Shown one piece after another: positions 44,133-55,924 of a DNA stretch of 64,000 bases (the stretch's first letter is position 1; each line of letters starts with the position of its first letter). Location: contig NC_084789.1 in the NCBI RefSeq assembly GCF_028858725.1, positions 42,129,594 to 42,193,593 of the forward strand, written 5' to 3'. Made by a program: the position numbers and the translations under genes. The stretch comes from Colius striatus. Its lineage: Eukaryota > Chordata > Aves > Coliiformes > Coliidae. The notes under the pieces were generated by a model. The model worked only from the letters and a program-made list of their open reading frames with translations. It was not told where the DNA came from and ran no database searches.

Positions 44133-45873
44133 GGCTGGCGCTGACGTTTCACCTGGGACACAACAAGGAGGGAGCAGAGCACACGCTGGCTGAGGAGCAG
44201 CCTGGGGACACTGGCACGAGGCGGCCACGGGCACGACCAAGTGGGGAGCTGGAAGCTGTGCCAGCAGCCACACGCTCTGCATCGCTCTCCACAGAGCAGC
44301 CTGCACGTGGGAAGCTCCCTCCAAGTTCCCAAACCGAGTCAGACCTCTCCCTTCTTTCCATTGGCACGAGAAGAAGAACCAGAGCCCAGGACAGGACGGA
44401 GCACTCTCAGCAGAGAGGTTTCTGGAGGAGAGATCCCTCTTTGGAAGGGGAAGAGAAGGGGCTTCAGACTCACCTGTTCCCGAGGAGGAGAAGGAGGCAG
44501 GAGAAGCGGATGAGAGAGCAGGGACTTGGGCTGCCTTTTATAGCTGCCCTTCGTGGCTGCAGGACCTGAGGCAGCCTTTGCAGAGGTAACAATTTGCTGA
44601 CGCACTCGCCTGAAATGCAAACCGTGGCAGCTAATGATATGGGCTGTGCTTTCATTTCCAACGCTGCTGCCTTTTCATTTCCAGCTCTGGGCCATGCCCA
44701 CTCCCCAGTGAAGGCTGCTTCTGAGCTCTGGGATGAAAGGCCCCAGCGTTTCCAAGGCAGGAATGCAGCAGTGCGGGCAGCAGACTCAGCTCAAGTGCTG
44801 GAGGGGTCCAGCGCAGGCAGTTGGTGTCAGCCTGGGCCACTCCGGAGGGGCCGTCGGAAGCGTCATTCTCAGGAAGAGGATGCAGCCCTCCTCAGCTGGC
44901 TGTCCCAGAGCTGCCAAGCTTGAGCATGGGCCATGTCCAGCTCTTTCCCTCCTTCAGAGGCTCAGCCTGAGGGGCACTCGTTGTTGCCTCCATAGCTGTT
45001 GTGGGGTGTCTCGTTGGCTTTGCCCCCCTCCTCCCTAACATGGACCTCAGGAAAAGCATCTGGCCTGTTTTCCCTCGTCTCTTTTGTGTGCTGCCTGAGA
45101 GCTCACAAAGAACGGCGTGGGCATGGCTGGGGCTTTTCTTTGCCCAGAATGCCTGAGCCCTGATGCAGTTGTCCCCGTCTGCCCTCAGCAGAGTCCACAC
45201 TCTGCTCTGGTCCTTGTGTGTGTTTTTGAGCAGCTGCGTTTGTGTGAACGTCGGGGGTTTGTGTCTGGGGTAGAAGTAAGACCTTGCAGCCAGACGTGCT
45301 GGGGAGTCCCTGTGTGGGAAGCAGATGCCCAGAGAAGGATGTTGGGGTTGAGGAGACAGTGAGGTGAGCATAAGCAAGAGACGTTCCCCTGCAGCAAAGA
45401 GCAAGGGCATGGTGAGCTGTGCTGGAACAAGCGCTGTCAGCAGGGGCAGGAAAGTGTCCGTGACTGTGTGTCCCCTGTGGGACCACGTCTGGAGTTCTGC
45501 GTCCAGACTGGAGCTCCCTGGGCCAGGGAGGACGCGGACGTCCTGAGCAGGGTCCCACCAAGGCCTCGCAGGGTGCGGGGGCCCTGTCACAGCTGAGCTG
45601 GGCTGGGAGTGCAGAGAGGCAGCTGAAGGGAGGCTGTCGGCAGAGCCCCGGAGCCGTGTGAGGCCGGGCGAGGGGCCGCTGGGGGCTGAGCCCCGGGGCG
45701 GAGCTGTCAGCGGCGGCCGCGCAGGGCCGTGCCGTGCCGTGCCGGGAGGGGAGGGGAGGGGAGGGGAGGGGAGGGGAGGGGAGAGAAGGGGGCGTTGTGG
45801 AGGAGGCGGCGGGGCCGGAGCCCAGGGCCGGGGCTGGCTGGGCACAGCGAGGCGCGGGCGGCGGAGCGGCGGG

Positions 45874-46692
45874 ATGCGGCGGGGCCGGGGCGCGGGGCTG
45901 GCCGGGCTGGCCGCGCTGCTGCTGGGTGCGCGGGGCTGCGGGGGGCCGGGGCTGAGCCTGGGGGTCCCCGCAGCTCCCTCGGCGCTTCCTCACCGACCTC
46001 TATCCCGAAGCGGCCTCCCGTCTTTCCCTCCCTCTGCTGCAGCCCCCACAGAACCCAGCGCTCGCTTCTGTGTCCGGCGCTCGCTCTTTCCTGCCTTTCC
46101 CCGGGCTCCTGCCGGATCGCCCATCAGTCGTTGCTTCCCGCTCGCCGCGTCCTCCCTCTTTTGCCTTTGCTTCCCTTTCCTTCCTCAACACGTCCAGCCT
46201 TCCCCCGGCGTTCTCGCACTCGGCTCTCCCACAGCAATTAAGGGCCACTTCCATCGGGGCACCTGCTGACAGCCTGTGCAAACTCCTCTCCTCATCACGT
46301 CGGGACGCTGCTGGCGGCGGCTGCGGGCTTAGTTCGGGCAGCAGCAGGCAGAGCTGGGCAGAGCAGCTTTGGAGCGCTTTTCCTTCTTTTCTCTCGGCAG
46401 TGGCTGCGGGCAGAGCCCAGGTGCAGCAGGAGCCGCGGGCAGAGACCAGCGAGGAGATCGGCATCACCATCAATTGCTCTCACCCCAGCATCAACTCCTA
46501 TGACTATATCCACTGGTACCGTCAGTTCCCGGGCCGAGGTCCCGAGTGGCTCGTGAGCGCTCTCCGAGGGTCCCAGGAGCTGCGGTCGCCGTCGGGGCGG
46601 CTGTCGGTGTCGGCAGACCGGCGGTCCAGCGGGCTGCGGCTCTCCCGGCCCCGGCGCGGGGACGCGGCCGTGTACTGGTGCGCCGTGGGAGA
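45874..46692 (+). CDS. TRAV: TCR alpha-type V segment V-A, unit 4
   Basis: Leader exon 45874-45925, V exon 46401-46692. The protein equals unit 1. The upstream GGGGA tract is the longest of the five copies (about 45,745-45,785). Confidence 0.87.
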
Positions 46693-46731
46693 CACGGGGA
46701 GAGGAGCCGGGGCTGCGGCCGGGCACGAACC
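46693..46731 (+). promoter_or_regulatory. 23-bp recombination signal of V-A, unit 4
   Basis: CACGGGG-23-GCACGAACC. Confidence 0.75.
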
Positions 46732-46797
46732 GCCGCGGGCGGCACGGCGGGGCCGACAGGGGGCGCTGCCGCCCGCCGCTCCGGCAGCACCGGGACA

Positions 46798-47140
46798 GCG
46801 ACACCGACACAGAGACACAGGCGTAGAGATACGGACACACGGACACGGACACACAGACACAGGACACAGGCGTAGAGATACGGACACAGGGACACGGACA
46901 CACAGACACAGGACACAGGCGTAGAGATACGGACACAGGGACACGGACACACAGACACAGGACACAGAGACACAGGCGTAGAGATACGGACACAGGGACA
47001 CGGACACACAGACACAGGACACAGGCGTAGAGATACGGACACAGGGACACAGACACACAGACACAGGGACACGGACACAGAGACTTAGAGATACGGGCTC
47101 AGAGACATAGGGACACGGATGTGGGGACATGGACACGGGA
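46798..47140 (+). repeat. Minisatellite with 49-bp period (unit 4)
   Basis: Same step order as units 1 and 3. Confidence 0.95.
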
Positions 47141-49331
47141 ACCGTGACACCCTCCAGTTACAGAGTTTCACGGGGCTTTCCAAATGTTCCCGAGAGTGTT
47201 ATAAAGTCACGCCACATCCACAGCCAGAGGAGAAGGGGATGTGGAGGTCACAGGCACTGCCACTCGCTCACTACAGCTGCCCGGGGTTGTCAGAACCAGC
47301 TTGTTTGGTTGGACTCGGCACCTTTGGAGTTGAGGCCCGGGAGACAGGCAAAAGCTCTGGGCTGGACACCCTGACCATAACCTCAGGAGTTGCCAGGTTC
47401 CTACTCCGTGAGTGAGTCCAACACGGATTTGCTGAGTTGCCCCAAGGGGCTGGGGGTCTGAGGTGAGTGAGAGCTGTCAGGAGGCCTCTGGCAAGAGACT
47501 GTGGGCTCCAGTCAGTCCCCAGCCAGTGGCTCAAGGAGCTGACAGAGCTGTTCAAAACCCCTGGTCACACGCTTCTGAGGCACAGAGTGAAGGATCACCC
47601 TGCACTCTGTCCCGTCTGGGCTTGATAACTGTGTTTCCAGGGAACAACTGACACAGGGGCAAACAAGGCAGAGCAACTGCCTTGGCCAGGCAAGCACATG
47701 GATCAGCCCCATGCTCACATGTGGTCTGCCCCTCTGCTTCCTCTCTCCACTTGTCTCCCAGCATCTGTTTCTGATGTCCAGCAGCTCCTGACTTGAAGGG
47801 ATGGCAGAAGCCCAGCAGTAGCCTGACTGCCCAGAGAAGAGCCCTCCCAGTGCTAAACAACCTCTCCTTGGCCCTTGCACACCTGATACACAGGGAAGGT
47901 TGAAGTCTGGGGGTTTTCCCTTGTGCTGAGCATTTCACCAACAGTAATTTCACCCCTACAGAGCTTCCTCATAGCAGAGCTGTGCAGTCCCAAGCACCGC
48001 AGACTCAGAAGTCTCTCCTTTTCCTTCCCTCCCATTACACCCATTCCAAGCTGCCCCTCCAGCCTTCTCTTCCCCAGGCTGAACACCAACAGCCCTCGCA
48101 GCCCATCCTCCCAGGAAAGATGCTCCGGTCCCTGCCCCGTCTTGCTGGCCTCGCTGCATTAACCATCATGAGGAAGGAGGATCGGGTGCCTTGTGCTGCT
48201 GGCCATGCTCTTCCCACTGCAGCCCAGGGTGCTCTTGGCCTTCCTTGCCACGAGGGTTCATTGCCCCAGCAGGCTCGGGAACAGCCACGAGCCGCCAAAA
48301 CGGAGCGGGACACAGCAGTGAGAGCTCAGGAGAAGTGTCCCCACTGCCTGTGCAGCTCGGACTCTTCCCTCAGCACTCACCAGCCGCCGCTGTTGGAGGA
48401 GGGGGCTCTTGTTATGCTGAGTCTGTATTGCACAGCCCCTTTTGGCCCTGCTCAGGGGAAGCTGTGTGGGAAGCTGTCAGCAGCAGCCACGCTGGCAGCC
48501 GGCAGGGACTGATGTCAGCTCAGGAGCCACGGTAGCAACTGAGGGCCCCGAGGCCTTCAGGGGTGCCAAAGAAAACTCAGGCTGTGTTCCTGTCCAACCG
48601 TGTCTCTGTGAGGTACTGGAAGGGGCTGAGAAGCCCCTTGGGCATCCAAATGGGTAAGCAAGCTGTGGATTGGATCCCCCCCCCCCCCCAGCCGGGCTGT
48701 TCAGCTGTGTGCTCATCCTCAGCTGCACTCCACCAGCTCTGAGGGTGCATTCAGGATCTGGCAGGGAATGCAGGACACCTGGGAGGGCCAAGACTGCCAA
48801 GTGATATCTGCAGCTCAGCAGCAGCCAGGCCCCAGCTCCTGTATGGGAGAGAGATGTTGGTTCCCAGGGGACTGAGGAAAGAAACAGGAGATGAGGGAAA
48901 CAGAAGAGCCTCCTGTTCCCAGAAGATCCCAGAATCTGAGGCCTCCTGAGGGAAGGTGGGTACCCTGGGTGGGCAGAAAGCCTCTGAGCTGCCCCTTGTC
49001 CCAGCAGTGGCTGTGCAGCAGAGCAGGCGCCTGGAGCTGGGGAGGTGAGGGCTGCCCTGTGAGCTGAGCAGGAACAGCCCCTTCCCAGCACCAGCACCCC
49101 TGGGGCCCTCCCTGGGGAGATGCTGATGCTGCCTTTGGCTGAGGCAGCCACAGGGCTGGCTGCTGCAGGAGGGAAAAGCCCAGAAGGAGCCTTGCAGGCA
49201 CAGCAAGGACAGAGCTCTGCTCTTCTTCCTTTGCTCCCCCAGCAGAGTGGTTTCCTGCAGCTCTGTCATCTCGGGGCTGGGAGCTGCTTTGCTCACTCTC
49301 TCACACAGCAAACAGGCAGCTTGGTCTCAGC

Positions 49332-49958
49332 ATGCACCTGGGATCCCTCGTCCTCACTGTCCTTCTGGGGACACTGCTGGGTAAGTCCTGCCTTTTTTTC
49401 CTCAGCACCTACTTCTTCTTCTTCTGGCAAAACCCTCAGCAGCTTCATCAGACCATGTGGGGAAATACTCTTGAAAGCCAGGAAAGCTGTGATAAATGTC
49501 AGCTGGCATTTGTGGCTCTGCCCTGCTTCTCTCAAGGTGCTCTTGCTGTTGGTAGGCAGAAAGCAGAGATACTTCAGAAACCTTCTCTGTCTCCTAGGGA
49601 GGGGAGAGGCCCTTTGAACCCTCTCTCTGCCTCTCTCTTCTGATCCATCTGCTCTGTGCTTTCTTCCAGGCACCATGGGGCAGGTCACCGTCACCCAGCC
49701 ACAAAGAGAAGTCACACTGCAGCAGGGGGACTCCTTCAAAACTACCTGCACATACCAGAGCTCTGGCTTCGATGGCTTGCTCTGGTACCAGCAGAAGAAA
49801 GGCCAAGCTCCCCAGCTGCTCTCGTATCATGCAATATCTGACCAGAAGGTCACTGGCCGTTTCAGGACTGTGCTGAACACCACGGGGAAATACAGCCTCC
49901 TGCAGCTGGAGGAAGTCGAGGTCTCTGACAGTGCCTTGTACCTCTGTGCTGTGCAAGA
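49332..49958 (+). CDS. TRAV: TCR alpha-type V segment V-B, unit 4
   Basis: Leader 49332-49380, V exon 49670-49958. CDR1 equals unit 1, but CDR2 differs at two residues: Gln70 to His and Arg72 to Ile. One further difference in the V exon (ACA to ACG near 49,883) is silent. Confidence 0.9.
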
Positions 49959-49997
49959 CACCGCAGTGCAGGGAGCTTCCTTGGCTGTGCAACAACC
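49959..49997 (+). promoter_or_regulatory. 23-bp recombination signal of V-B, unit 4
   Basis: CACCGCA-23-GCAACAACC. Confidence 0.7.
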
Positions 49998-50617
49998 CAG
50001 GGCAGGGAGGGGATGTTCTTGCTCAGCTGCTGGAGACAGTGGCTGCAAGGGCCCCACTGCCCCATGTGGCAGCTCCTCATTGCTCTGGCACTGATCGAAG
50101 CCCAGCTTGTGCCCCCACCTTGTCCCTGCCACCCAAGGCCCTGCCTTTGCTCCTTGGCAACACGAGGCAGTGCCCACCAGGAAAAGGATTATTCAGAGGC
50201 AGAGGCTGGGATGCAGAAAACTTTAATGACTCTGAGGTGGGAAATCTCTAGAGGAGGCTCCCAGAGCAGGAAGAGCAGCAGCAGCAGCAGCTGCAGAAAG
50301 TCTGTGCCCATCACCCACAGGGGAGATCCCACAGGGCATCCAGCTGCCTGCCCCACGCAGGGACGGGGGCCAGCTGATGCCCCAGCTTGGCTCGGGGGCT
50401 CCCACAGCCCAGCAGAACAGGAGACAGGAGATGGGAGAGAGAATAAGGCAGGGAAGCGAGACGTTGGCCCTGGTTTCAGAGAGCCCCAGGTGCCCTCCTG
50501 TGCAAGGGCAGCCCTGGCTGCTCAGCCTCTGCCAAAGCGATGGCCGTGAGCTGTGTCCTCAGTCCAGCATCTCGGCTGGATTCCTGGAGGTCCTCGTCCG
50601 GGCTGGCAGCAGCGGCT

Positions 50618-50914
50618 TTAGCAGGGGGAGGATCTCCTGCCACAGTAGCGGCTGGTGATGCTGGAGAGGTCAAAGCCCCCGGAGGAGATGGGCACTCCCT
50701 GGCTGCTGAGGATGCTGCCAGCGGCGGCGGAGGTGGAGGAGCCCACAACGGTGTTCTGAGGGAAGGAGCTGAGGATGGGGCCGGGCAGGGTCAGCACCAC
50801 AGCAGGAGGCTCGATGACCACGTTGGAGCTCTGGCACTGCCTGACACAGGGCTCAGTGCAGCTGTTGGCCAGCGGGGTCGGGCCGCAGGGCTGGCACGAG
50901 CTGTAGCAGGACAT
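50618..50914 (-). CDS. Feather beta-keratin, 98 aa (array 2, unit 4)
   Basis: Protein identical to units 1 and 2. TATA (minus) 51318-51324, intron 50935-51255. It diverges from the last V-A copy at 52641. Confidence 0.93.
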   Translation of the reverse strand: MSCYSSCQPCGPTPLANSCTEPCVRQCQSSNVVIEPPAVVLTLPGPILSSFPQNTVVGSSTSAAAGSILSSQGVPISSGGFDLSSITSRYCGRRSSPC

Positions 50915-52640
50915 GGCTGGCGCTGGCGTTTCACCTGGGACACAACAAGGAGGGAGCAGAGCACACGCTGGCTGAGGAGCAGCCTGGGGACACTGGCACG
51001 AGGCGGCCACGGGCACGACCGAGTGGGGAGCTGGAAGCTGTGCCAGCAGCCACACGCTCTGCATCGCTCTCCACAGAGCAGCCTGCACGTGGGAAGCTCC
51101 CTCCAAGTTCCCAAACCGAGTCAGACCTCTCCCTTCTTTCCATTGGCACGAGAAGAAGAACCAGAGCCCAGGACAGGACGGAGCACTCTCAGCAGAGAGG
51201 TTTCTGGAGGAGAGATCCCTCTTTGGAAGGGGAAGAGAAGGGGCTTCAGACTCACCTGTTCCCGAGGAGGAGAAGGAGGCAGGAGAAGCGGATGAGAGAG
51301 CAGGGACTTGGGCTGCCTTTTATAGCTGCCCTTCGTGGCTGCAGGACCTGAGGCAGCCTTTGCAGAGGTAACAATTTGCTGACGCACTCGCCTGAAATGC
51401 AAACCGTGGCAGCTAATGATATGGGCTGTGCTTTCATTTCCAACGCTGCTGCCTTTTCATTTCCAGCTCTGGGCCATGCCCACTCCCCAGTGAAGGCTGC
51501 TTCTGAGCTCTGGGATGAAAGGCCCCAGCGTTTCCAAGGCAGGAATGCAGCAGTGCGGGCAGCAGACTCAGCTCAAGTGCTGGAGGGGTCCAGCGCAGGC
51601 AGTTGGTGTCAGCCTGGGCCACTCCGGAGGGGCCGTCGGAAGCGTCATTCTCAGGAAGAGGATGCAGCCCTCCTCAGCTGGCTGTCCCAGAGCTGCCAAG
51701 CTTGAGCATGGGCCATGTCCAGCTCTTTCCCTCCTTCAGAGGCTCAGCCTGAGGGGCACTCGTTGTTGCCTCCATAGCTGTTGTGGGGTGTCTCGTTGGC
51801 TTTGCCCCCCTCCTCCCTAACATGGACCTCAGGAAAAGCATCTGGCCTGTTTTCCCTCGTCTCTTTTGTGTGCTGCCTGAGAGCTCACAAAGAACGGCGT
51901 GGGCATGGCTGGGGCTTTTCTTTGCCCAGAATGCCTGAGCCCTGATGCAGTTGTCCCCGTCTGCCCTCAGCAGAGTCCACACTCTGCTCTGGTCCTTGTG
52001 TGTGTTTTTGAGCAGCTGCGTTTGTGTGAACGTCGGGGGTTTGTGTCTGGGGTAGAAGTAAGACCTTGCAGCCAGACGTGCTGGGGAGTCCCTGTGTGGG
52101 AAGCAGATGCCCAGAGAAGGATGTTGGGGTTGAGGAGACAGTGAGGTGAGCATAAGCAAGAGACGTTCCCCTGCAGCAAAGAGCAAGGGCATGGTGAGCT
52201 GTGCTGGAACAAGCGCTGTCAGCAGGGGCAGGAAAGTGTCCGTGACTGTGTGTCCCCTGTGGGACCACGTCTGGAGTTCTGCGTCCAGACTGGAGCTCCC
52301 TGGGCCAGGGAGGACGCGGACGTCCTGAGCAGGGTCCCACCAAGGCCTCGCAGGGTGCGGGGGCCCTGTCACAGCTGAGCTGGGCTGGGAGCGCAGAGAG
52401 GCAGCTGAAGGGAGGCTGTCGGCAGAGCCCCGGAGCCGTGTGAGGCCGGGCGAGGGGCCGCTGGGGGCTGAGCCCCGGGGCGGAGCTGTCAGCGGCGGCC
52501 GCGCAGGGCCGTGCCGTGCCGGGAGGGAAGGGGAGGGGAGGGGAGGGGAGAGAAGGGGGCGTTGTGGAGGAGGCGGCGGGGCCGGAGCCCAGGGCCGGGG
52601 CTGGCTGGGCACAGCGAGGCGCGGGCGGCGGAGCGGCGGG

Positions 52641-53459
52641 ATGCGGCGGGGCCGGGGCGCGGGGCTGGCCGGGCTGGCCGCGCTGCTGCTGGGTGCGCGG
52701 GGCTGCGGGGGGCCGGGGCTGAGCCTGGGGGTCCCCGCGGCTCCCTCGGCGCTTCCTCACCGACCTCTATCCCGAAGCGGCCTCCCGTCTTTCCCTCCCT
52801 CTGCTGCAGCCCCCACAGAACCCAGCGCTCGCTTCTGTGTCCGGCGCTCGCTCTTTCCTGCCTTTCCCCGGGCTCCTGCCGGATCGCCCATCAGTCGTTG
52901 CTTCCCGCTCGCCGCGTCCTCCCTCTTTTGCCTTTGCTTCCCTTTCCTTCCTCAACACGTCCAGCCTTCCCCCGGCGTTCTCGCACTCGGCTCTCCCACA
53001 GCAATTAAGGGCCACTTCCATCGGGGCACCTGCTGACAGCCTGTGCAAACTCCTCTCCTCATCACGTCGGGACGCTGCTGGCGGCGGCTGCGGGCTTAGT
53101 TCGGGCAGCAGCAGGCAGAGCTGGGCAGAGCAGCTTTGGAGCGCTTTTCCTTCTTTTCTCTCGGCAGTGGCTGCGGGCAGAGCCCAGGTGCAGCAGGAGC
53201 CGCGGGCAGAGACCAGCGAGGAGATCGGCATCACCATCAATTGCTCTCACCCCAGCATCAACTCCTATGACTATATCCACTGGTACCGTCAGTTCCCGGG
53301 CCGAGGTCCCGAGTGGCTCGTGAGCGCTCTCCGAGGGTCCCAGGAGCTGCGGTCGCCGTCGGGGCGGCTGTCGGTGTCGGCAGACCGGCGGTCCAGCGGG
53401 CTGCGGCTCTCCCGGCCCCGGCGCGGGGACGCGGCCGTGTACTGGTGCGCCGTGGGAGA
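52641..53459 (+). CDS. TRAV: TCR alpha-type V segment V-A, unit 5 (array end)
   Basis: Leader exon 52641-52692, V exon 53168-53459, intact. Unlike units 1-4 it is not followed by the minisatellite, V-B or the array-type keratin: the repeat ends at about 53,551 in the words cgccgctccgg. Its upstream GC tract (gggagggaagg) resembles unit 1 more than units 2-4. Confidence 0.87.
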
Positions 53460-53498
53460 CACGGGGAGAGGAGCCGGGGCTGCGGCCGGGCACGAACC
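53460..53498 (+). promoter_or_regulatory. 23-bp recombination signal of V-A, unit 5
   Basis: CACGGGG-23-GCACGAACC. Confidence 0.75.
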
Positions 53499-53551
53499 GC
53501 CGCGGGCGGCACGGCGGGGCCGACAGGGGGCGCTGCCGCCCGCCGCTCCGG

Positions 53552-54300
53552 GTCCTGCCGGCCGCGTTCTGTCCCGCTGCGCCGGAGTCGCGGCGCTCTG
53601 TGGGAGGCGGGAGCCGAGCGGGGTTCCGTCTGGGTGCCTTCCGCGCGGCTCGGAGCGCTCTGGATCCCATTGCACTCCTTGGCCATCCCTACGTCCTGGC
53701 AGCACAGGCTCCGTCGTGCGTGGTGGAGGGCAGAGATGTGCAGCCAGCCAGTGCCACGCTGCGTCTTGTCCCTCTCCTTTTGCCAAGGATGCTCAGCTTT
53801 TGTTGCCCTTTACAAAGTTTATAGCCCTGCGTCCTTTACATGACGATGTTCAGAGGGATTTCGTGGTATTGTGAACAAACGTCCCAAATGACCCAGGGTG
53901 ATGCTCAGCTCAGTGGGTGTCCCTTTGCAGCTTCACTCACTGCTGGTACCAAACTAGGAAGTTCTATGGAGTCTCCTGTGGGACAAGGAGCTCTACAGGG
54001 GATAGGTTGGATCACTGGGCAATGATCTCTAAAGGTCCCTTCCAACCCCCACCATTCTGTGATTCTATGGTTCTGTTTCTGAGCAGAATTACAGAGGGCA
54101 AGGACTGATGGCCGCTGCCTGTCGAGTGACCTGGGATGTCTTCCTCAGTTCCAGGAGGTCTGAAAATGAATCAATGCCGTGTGTCCCACTCTCCAAGGCT
54201 TCTGCCAGTGGTGAAGGGCTCCTTTGCGCTCTCACCTCCCACAAAGCAATGCTCTTCTCCCTCAGCATTCAGGATGTGGATGAAAGACAATCTCAGGGAC
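53552..54300. other. Unique flank right of the V/keratin array
   Basis: A GC-rich start grading into ordinary sequence. Apart from a CR1 tail at about 54,000-54,075 nothing is recognised. Confidence 0.5.
54000..54075 (+). mobile_element. CR1 LINE 3' tail
   Basis: Contains gatctctaaaggtcccttcc, then a tail with attctgtgattctatggttc. Confidence 0.8.
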
Positions 54301-54715
54301 ACATACATGGTTGCAGCATTTTATTAATGTCTAAAGAGGGAAACAAGGTCACGCCAAGCGGAGATCTCCAGAGCCAGGGGGAGCAGGAACAGACAGGAAT
54401 CTGTGCCCCTTTACCCATCAGCCTGCCCCAGCATAGAAGACAGGCTGGCAGGATACTGGCTGGAATCCTCCCAGCAGACTTTTGGGGGAGCACAAGACAA
54501 CAGCAAAGAAAAGAGAGAAAAGGGTGAGTGAAGACAGGAGAGAGACATTGGTGGTGTTTTCACAGAGCCCAGGCTGATACCTTCCAATCTTGCCCTTGCA
54601 GGACACACCAGAGATGACCAGCTAGTCAGAAAATAGCAGCATGAACTCCAATCCTCTGTACAGCATCATGTTCTGAGTTCCTGGGAGTCCTTGTCTGAGG
54701 CTGTTGGTGGCAGCT

Positions 54716-55018
54716 TTAGCAGGGACATCTGCTGCCACAGTAGCGGCTGGTGATGCAGGAGAGGTCAAAGCCCCCGGAGGAGATGGGCACTCCCTGGCTG
54801 CTGAGGATGCTGCCAGCGGCGGCGGAGGTGGAGGAGCCCACAACGGTGTTCTGAGGGAAGGAGCTGAGGATGGGGCCGGGCAGGGTCACCACCACAGCGG
54901 AGGGCTGGATGATGATGTTGGAGTCCTGGCACTGCCTGCAGCAGGGCTCAGTGCAGCTGTTGGCCAGCGGGGTCGGGCCGCAGGGCTGGCAGGACTGGCA
55001 CTGGTCACAGCAGGACAT
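54716..55018 (-). CDS. Feather beta-keratin, 100 aa (MSCCDQC subgroup, right flank)
   Basis: Closest to the gene at 20671, but with the common SSFPQN and ILSSQG words. Exon 2 starts at 55037; the acceptor is CCTAG instead of CCCAG. The intron is 55038-55396 (359 bp) and exon 1 is 55397 to about 55440. GATAAAA (minus) at 55457-55463. The polyadenylation signal is AATAAA (minus) at 54320-54325, unlike the ATTAAA of the others. It is the only keratin here without a recognised intact divergent partner. Confidence 0.93.
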   Translation of the reverse strand: MSCCDQCQSCQPCGPTPLANSCTEPCCRQCQDSNIIIQPSAVVVTLPGPILSSFPQNTVVGSSTSAAAGSILSSQGVPISSGGFDLSCITSRYCGSRCPC

Positions 55019-55456
55019 GGCTGAGGCTGGAGGTGACCTAGGAGACAGGGCAGGGAGGAAGCAGAGCATGAATGAGAAGCAGCCTGTCACCACATCATGA
55101 GAGAGGCAAAGAACATGCAGAGTTTGGATGTGGAGGCTGTGCTAAGACATATGAAGGCTTCTTGGCCTCATCCTACCATGGCCCAGAAAGAGCCACCAGC
55201 AGTTAGTGCTGAGTCCAGAGGCTACCTCGGTACAGTTCCACCTTCCCTCCATCTCCAGCCCTCTCCCTAGTTCCCTCTGCCGTGACATGCAGCCCTCACA
55301 TGTAGTGCAGAAGACAGGTGGTGACAGCTGAGAGGTCTACCGAAGTGAGACCTCCTTTTTGAGAAAGCAGAGAAGGAGAAGGGTCTTGAGACTCACCTGA
55401 CTCCTGAGGAAAAGGAGGCAAGAGAAGTGGATGAAGGAGCGAGGAGCTGGGCTGGC

Positions 55457-55625
55457 TTTTATCGTGGACCTTCCCTGCCCCAGGCTGCCAAAGGCTTCCT
55501 TTGCAGAGGTGATGATTTTCTGACAAGGTCATCCTGAATGCAAAGCATCCCAGGTGATGCTATGGGCTATGTTTTGGCTGCCTGAATTACTATCTTGGCG
55601 TTTCCTGCTTTCTGCCAGGCACATT
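55457..55625 (-). promoter_or_regulatory. Keratin promoter, GATAAAA type
   Basis: GATAAAA at 55457-55463 (minus) and octamer-like CTTTGCAT at 55538-55545 (minus), about 76 bp upstream. The distal GGAAATGAAA block is not clear here. Confidence 0.6.
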
Positions 55626-55924
55626 CCCCAGTGGAGGTATCTTTCGCCTGACAGGATGAGAGACCTGATCATTTCTGGTGCAAAACACTTCAGTGTGGGC
55701 AGTAACTCAATTAATATGCTGCAGGAGTTCAGTAAATTGTATCAGCCTGGGTCACACCTTTGAGTCTCTGTCTCTATCCCTCTTGGTAAGTGACCTGTCT
55801 GTACTAGGTTGGACCCAATTCTACTTAAGAGTGCTCTCAGAGAAATTCTTCTGGCCCTTTTTGCCTCTTCCTGTTTTACAGCAGGGAGGGAGGCTTTGGG
55901 AGAGAAGTGTTATGAGCTCCTCTC

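Larger units (their letters stand above)
25366..53551. repeat. Tandem array of about 6.78-kb units: V-A, minisatellite, V-B, feather keratin
   Basis: V-A leader ATGs at 25524, 32310, 39084, 45874 and 52641 give periods of 6786, 6774, 6790 and 6767 bp. The first unit starts at about 25,366 in the motif cggagctgtcagcggcggcc. The fifth unit stops matching at about 53,551, 50 bp past the V-A recombination signal. Copies are close to identical; length differences come from short-tandem tracts (GCCGT and GGGGA runs upstream of V-A, and a C run near 28,328). Confidence 0.96.

Noticed and set aside
52837-53874. A single 345-aa protein across V-A intron, V exon and flank
   Set aside because: The frame runs through a clear splice acceptor and past the recombination signal; the real coding units are the leader and V exon.
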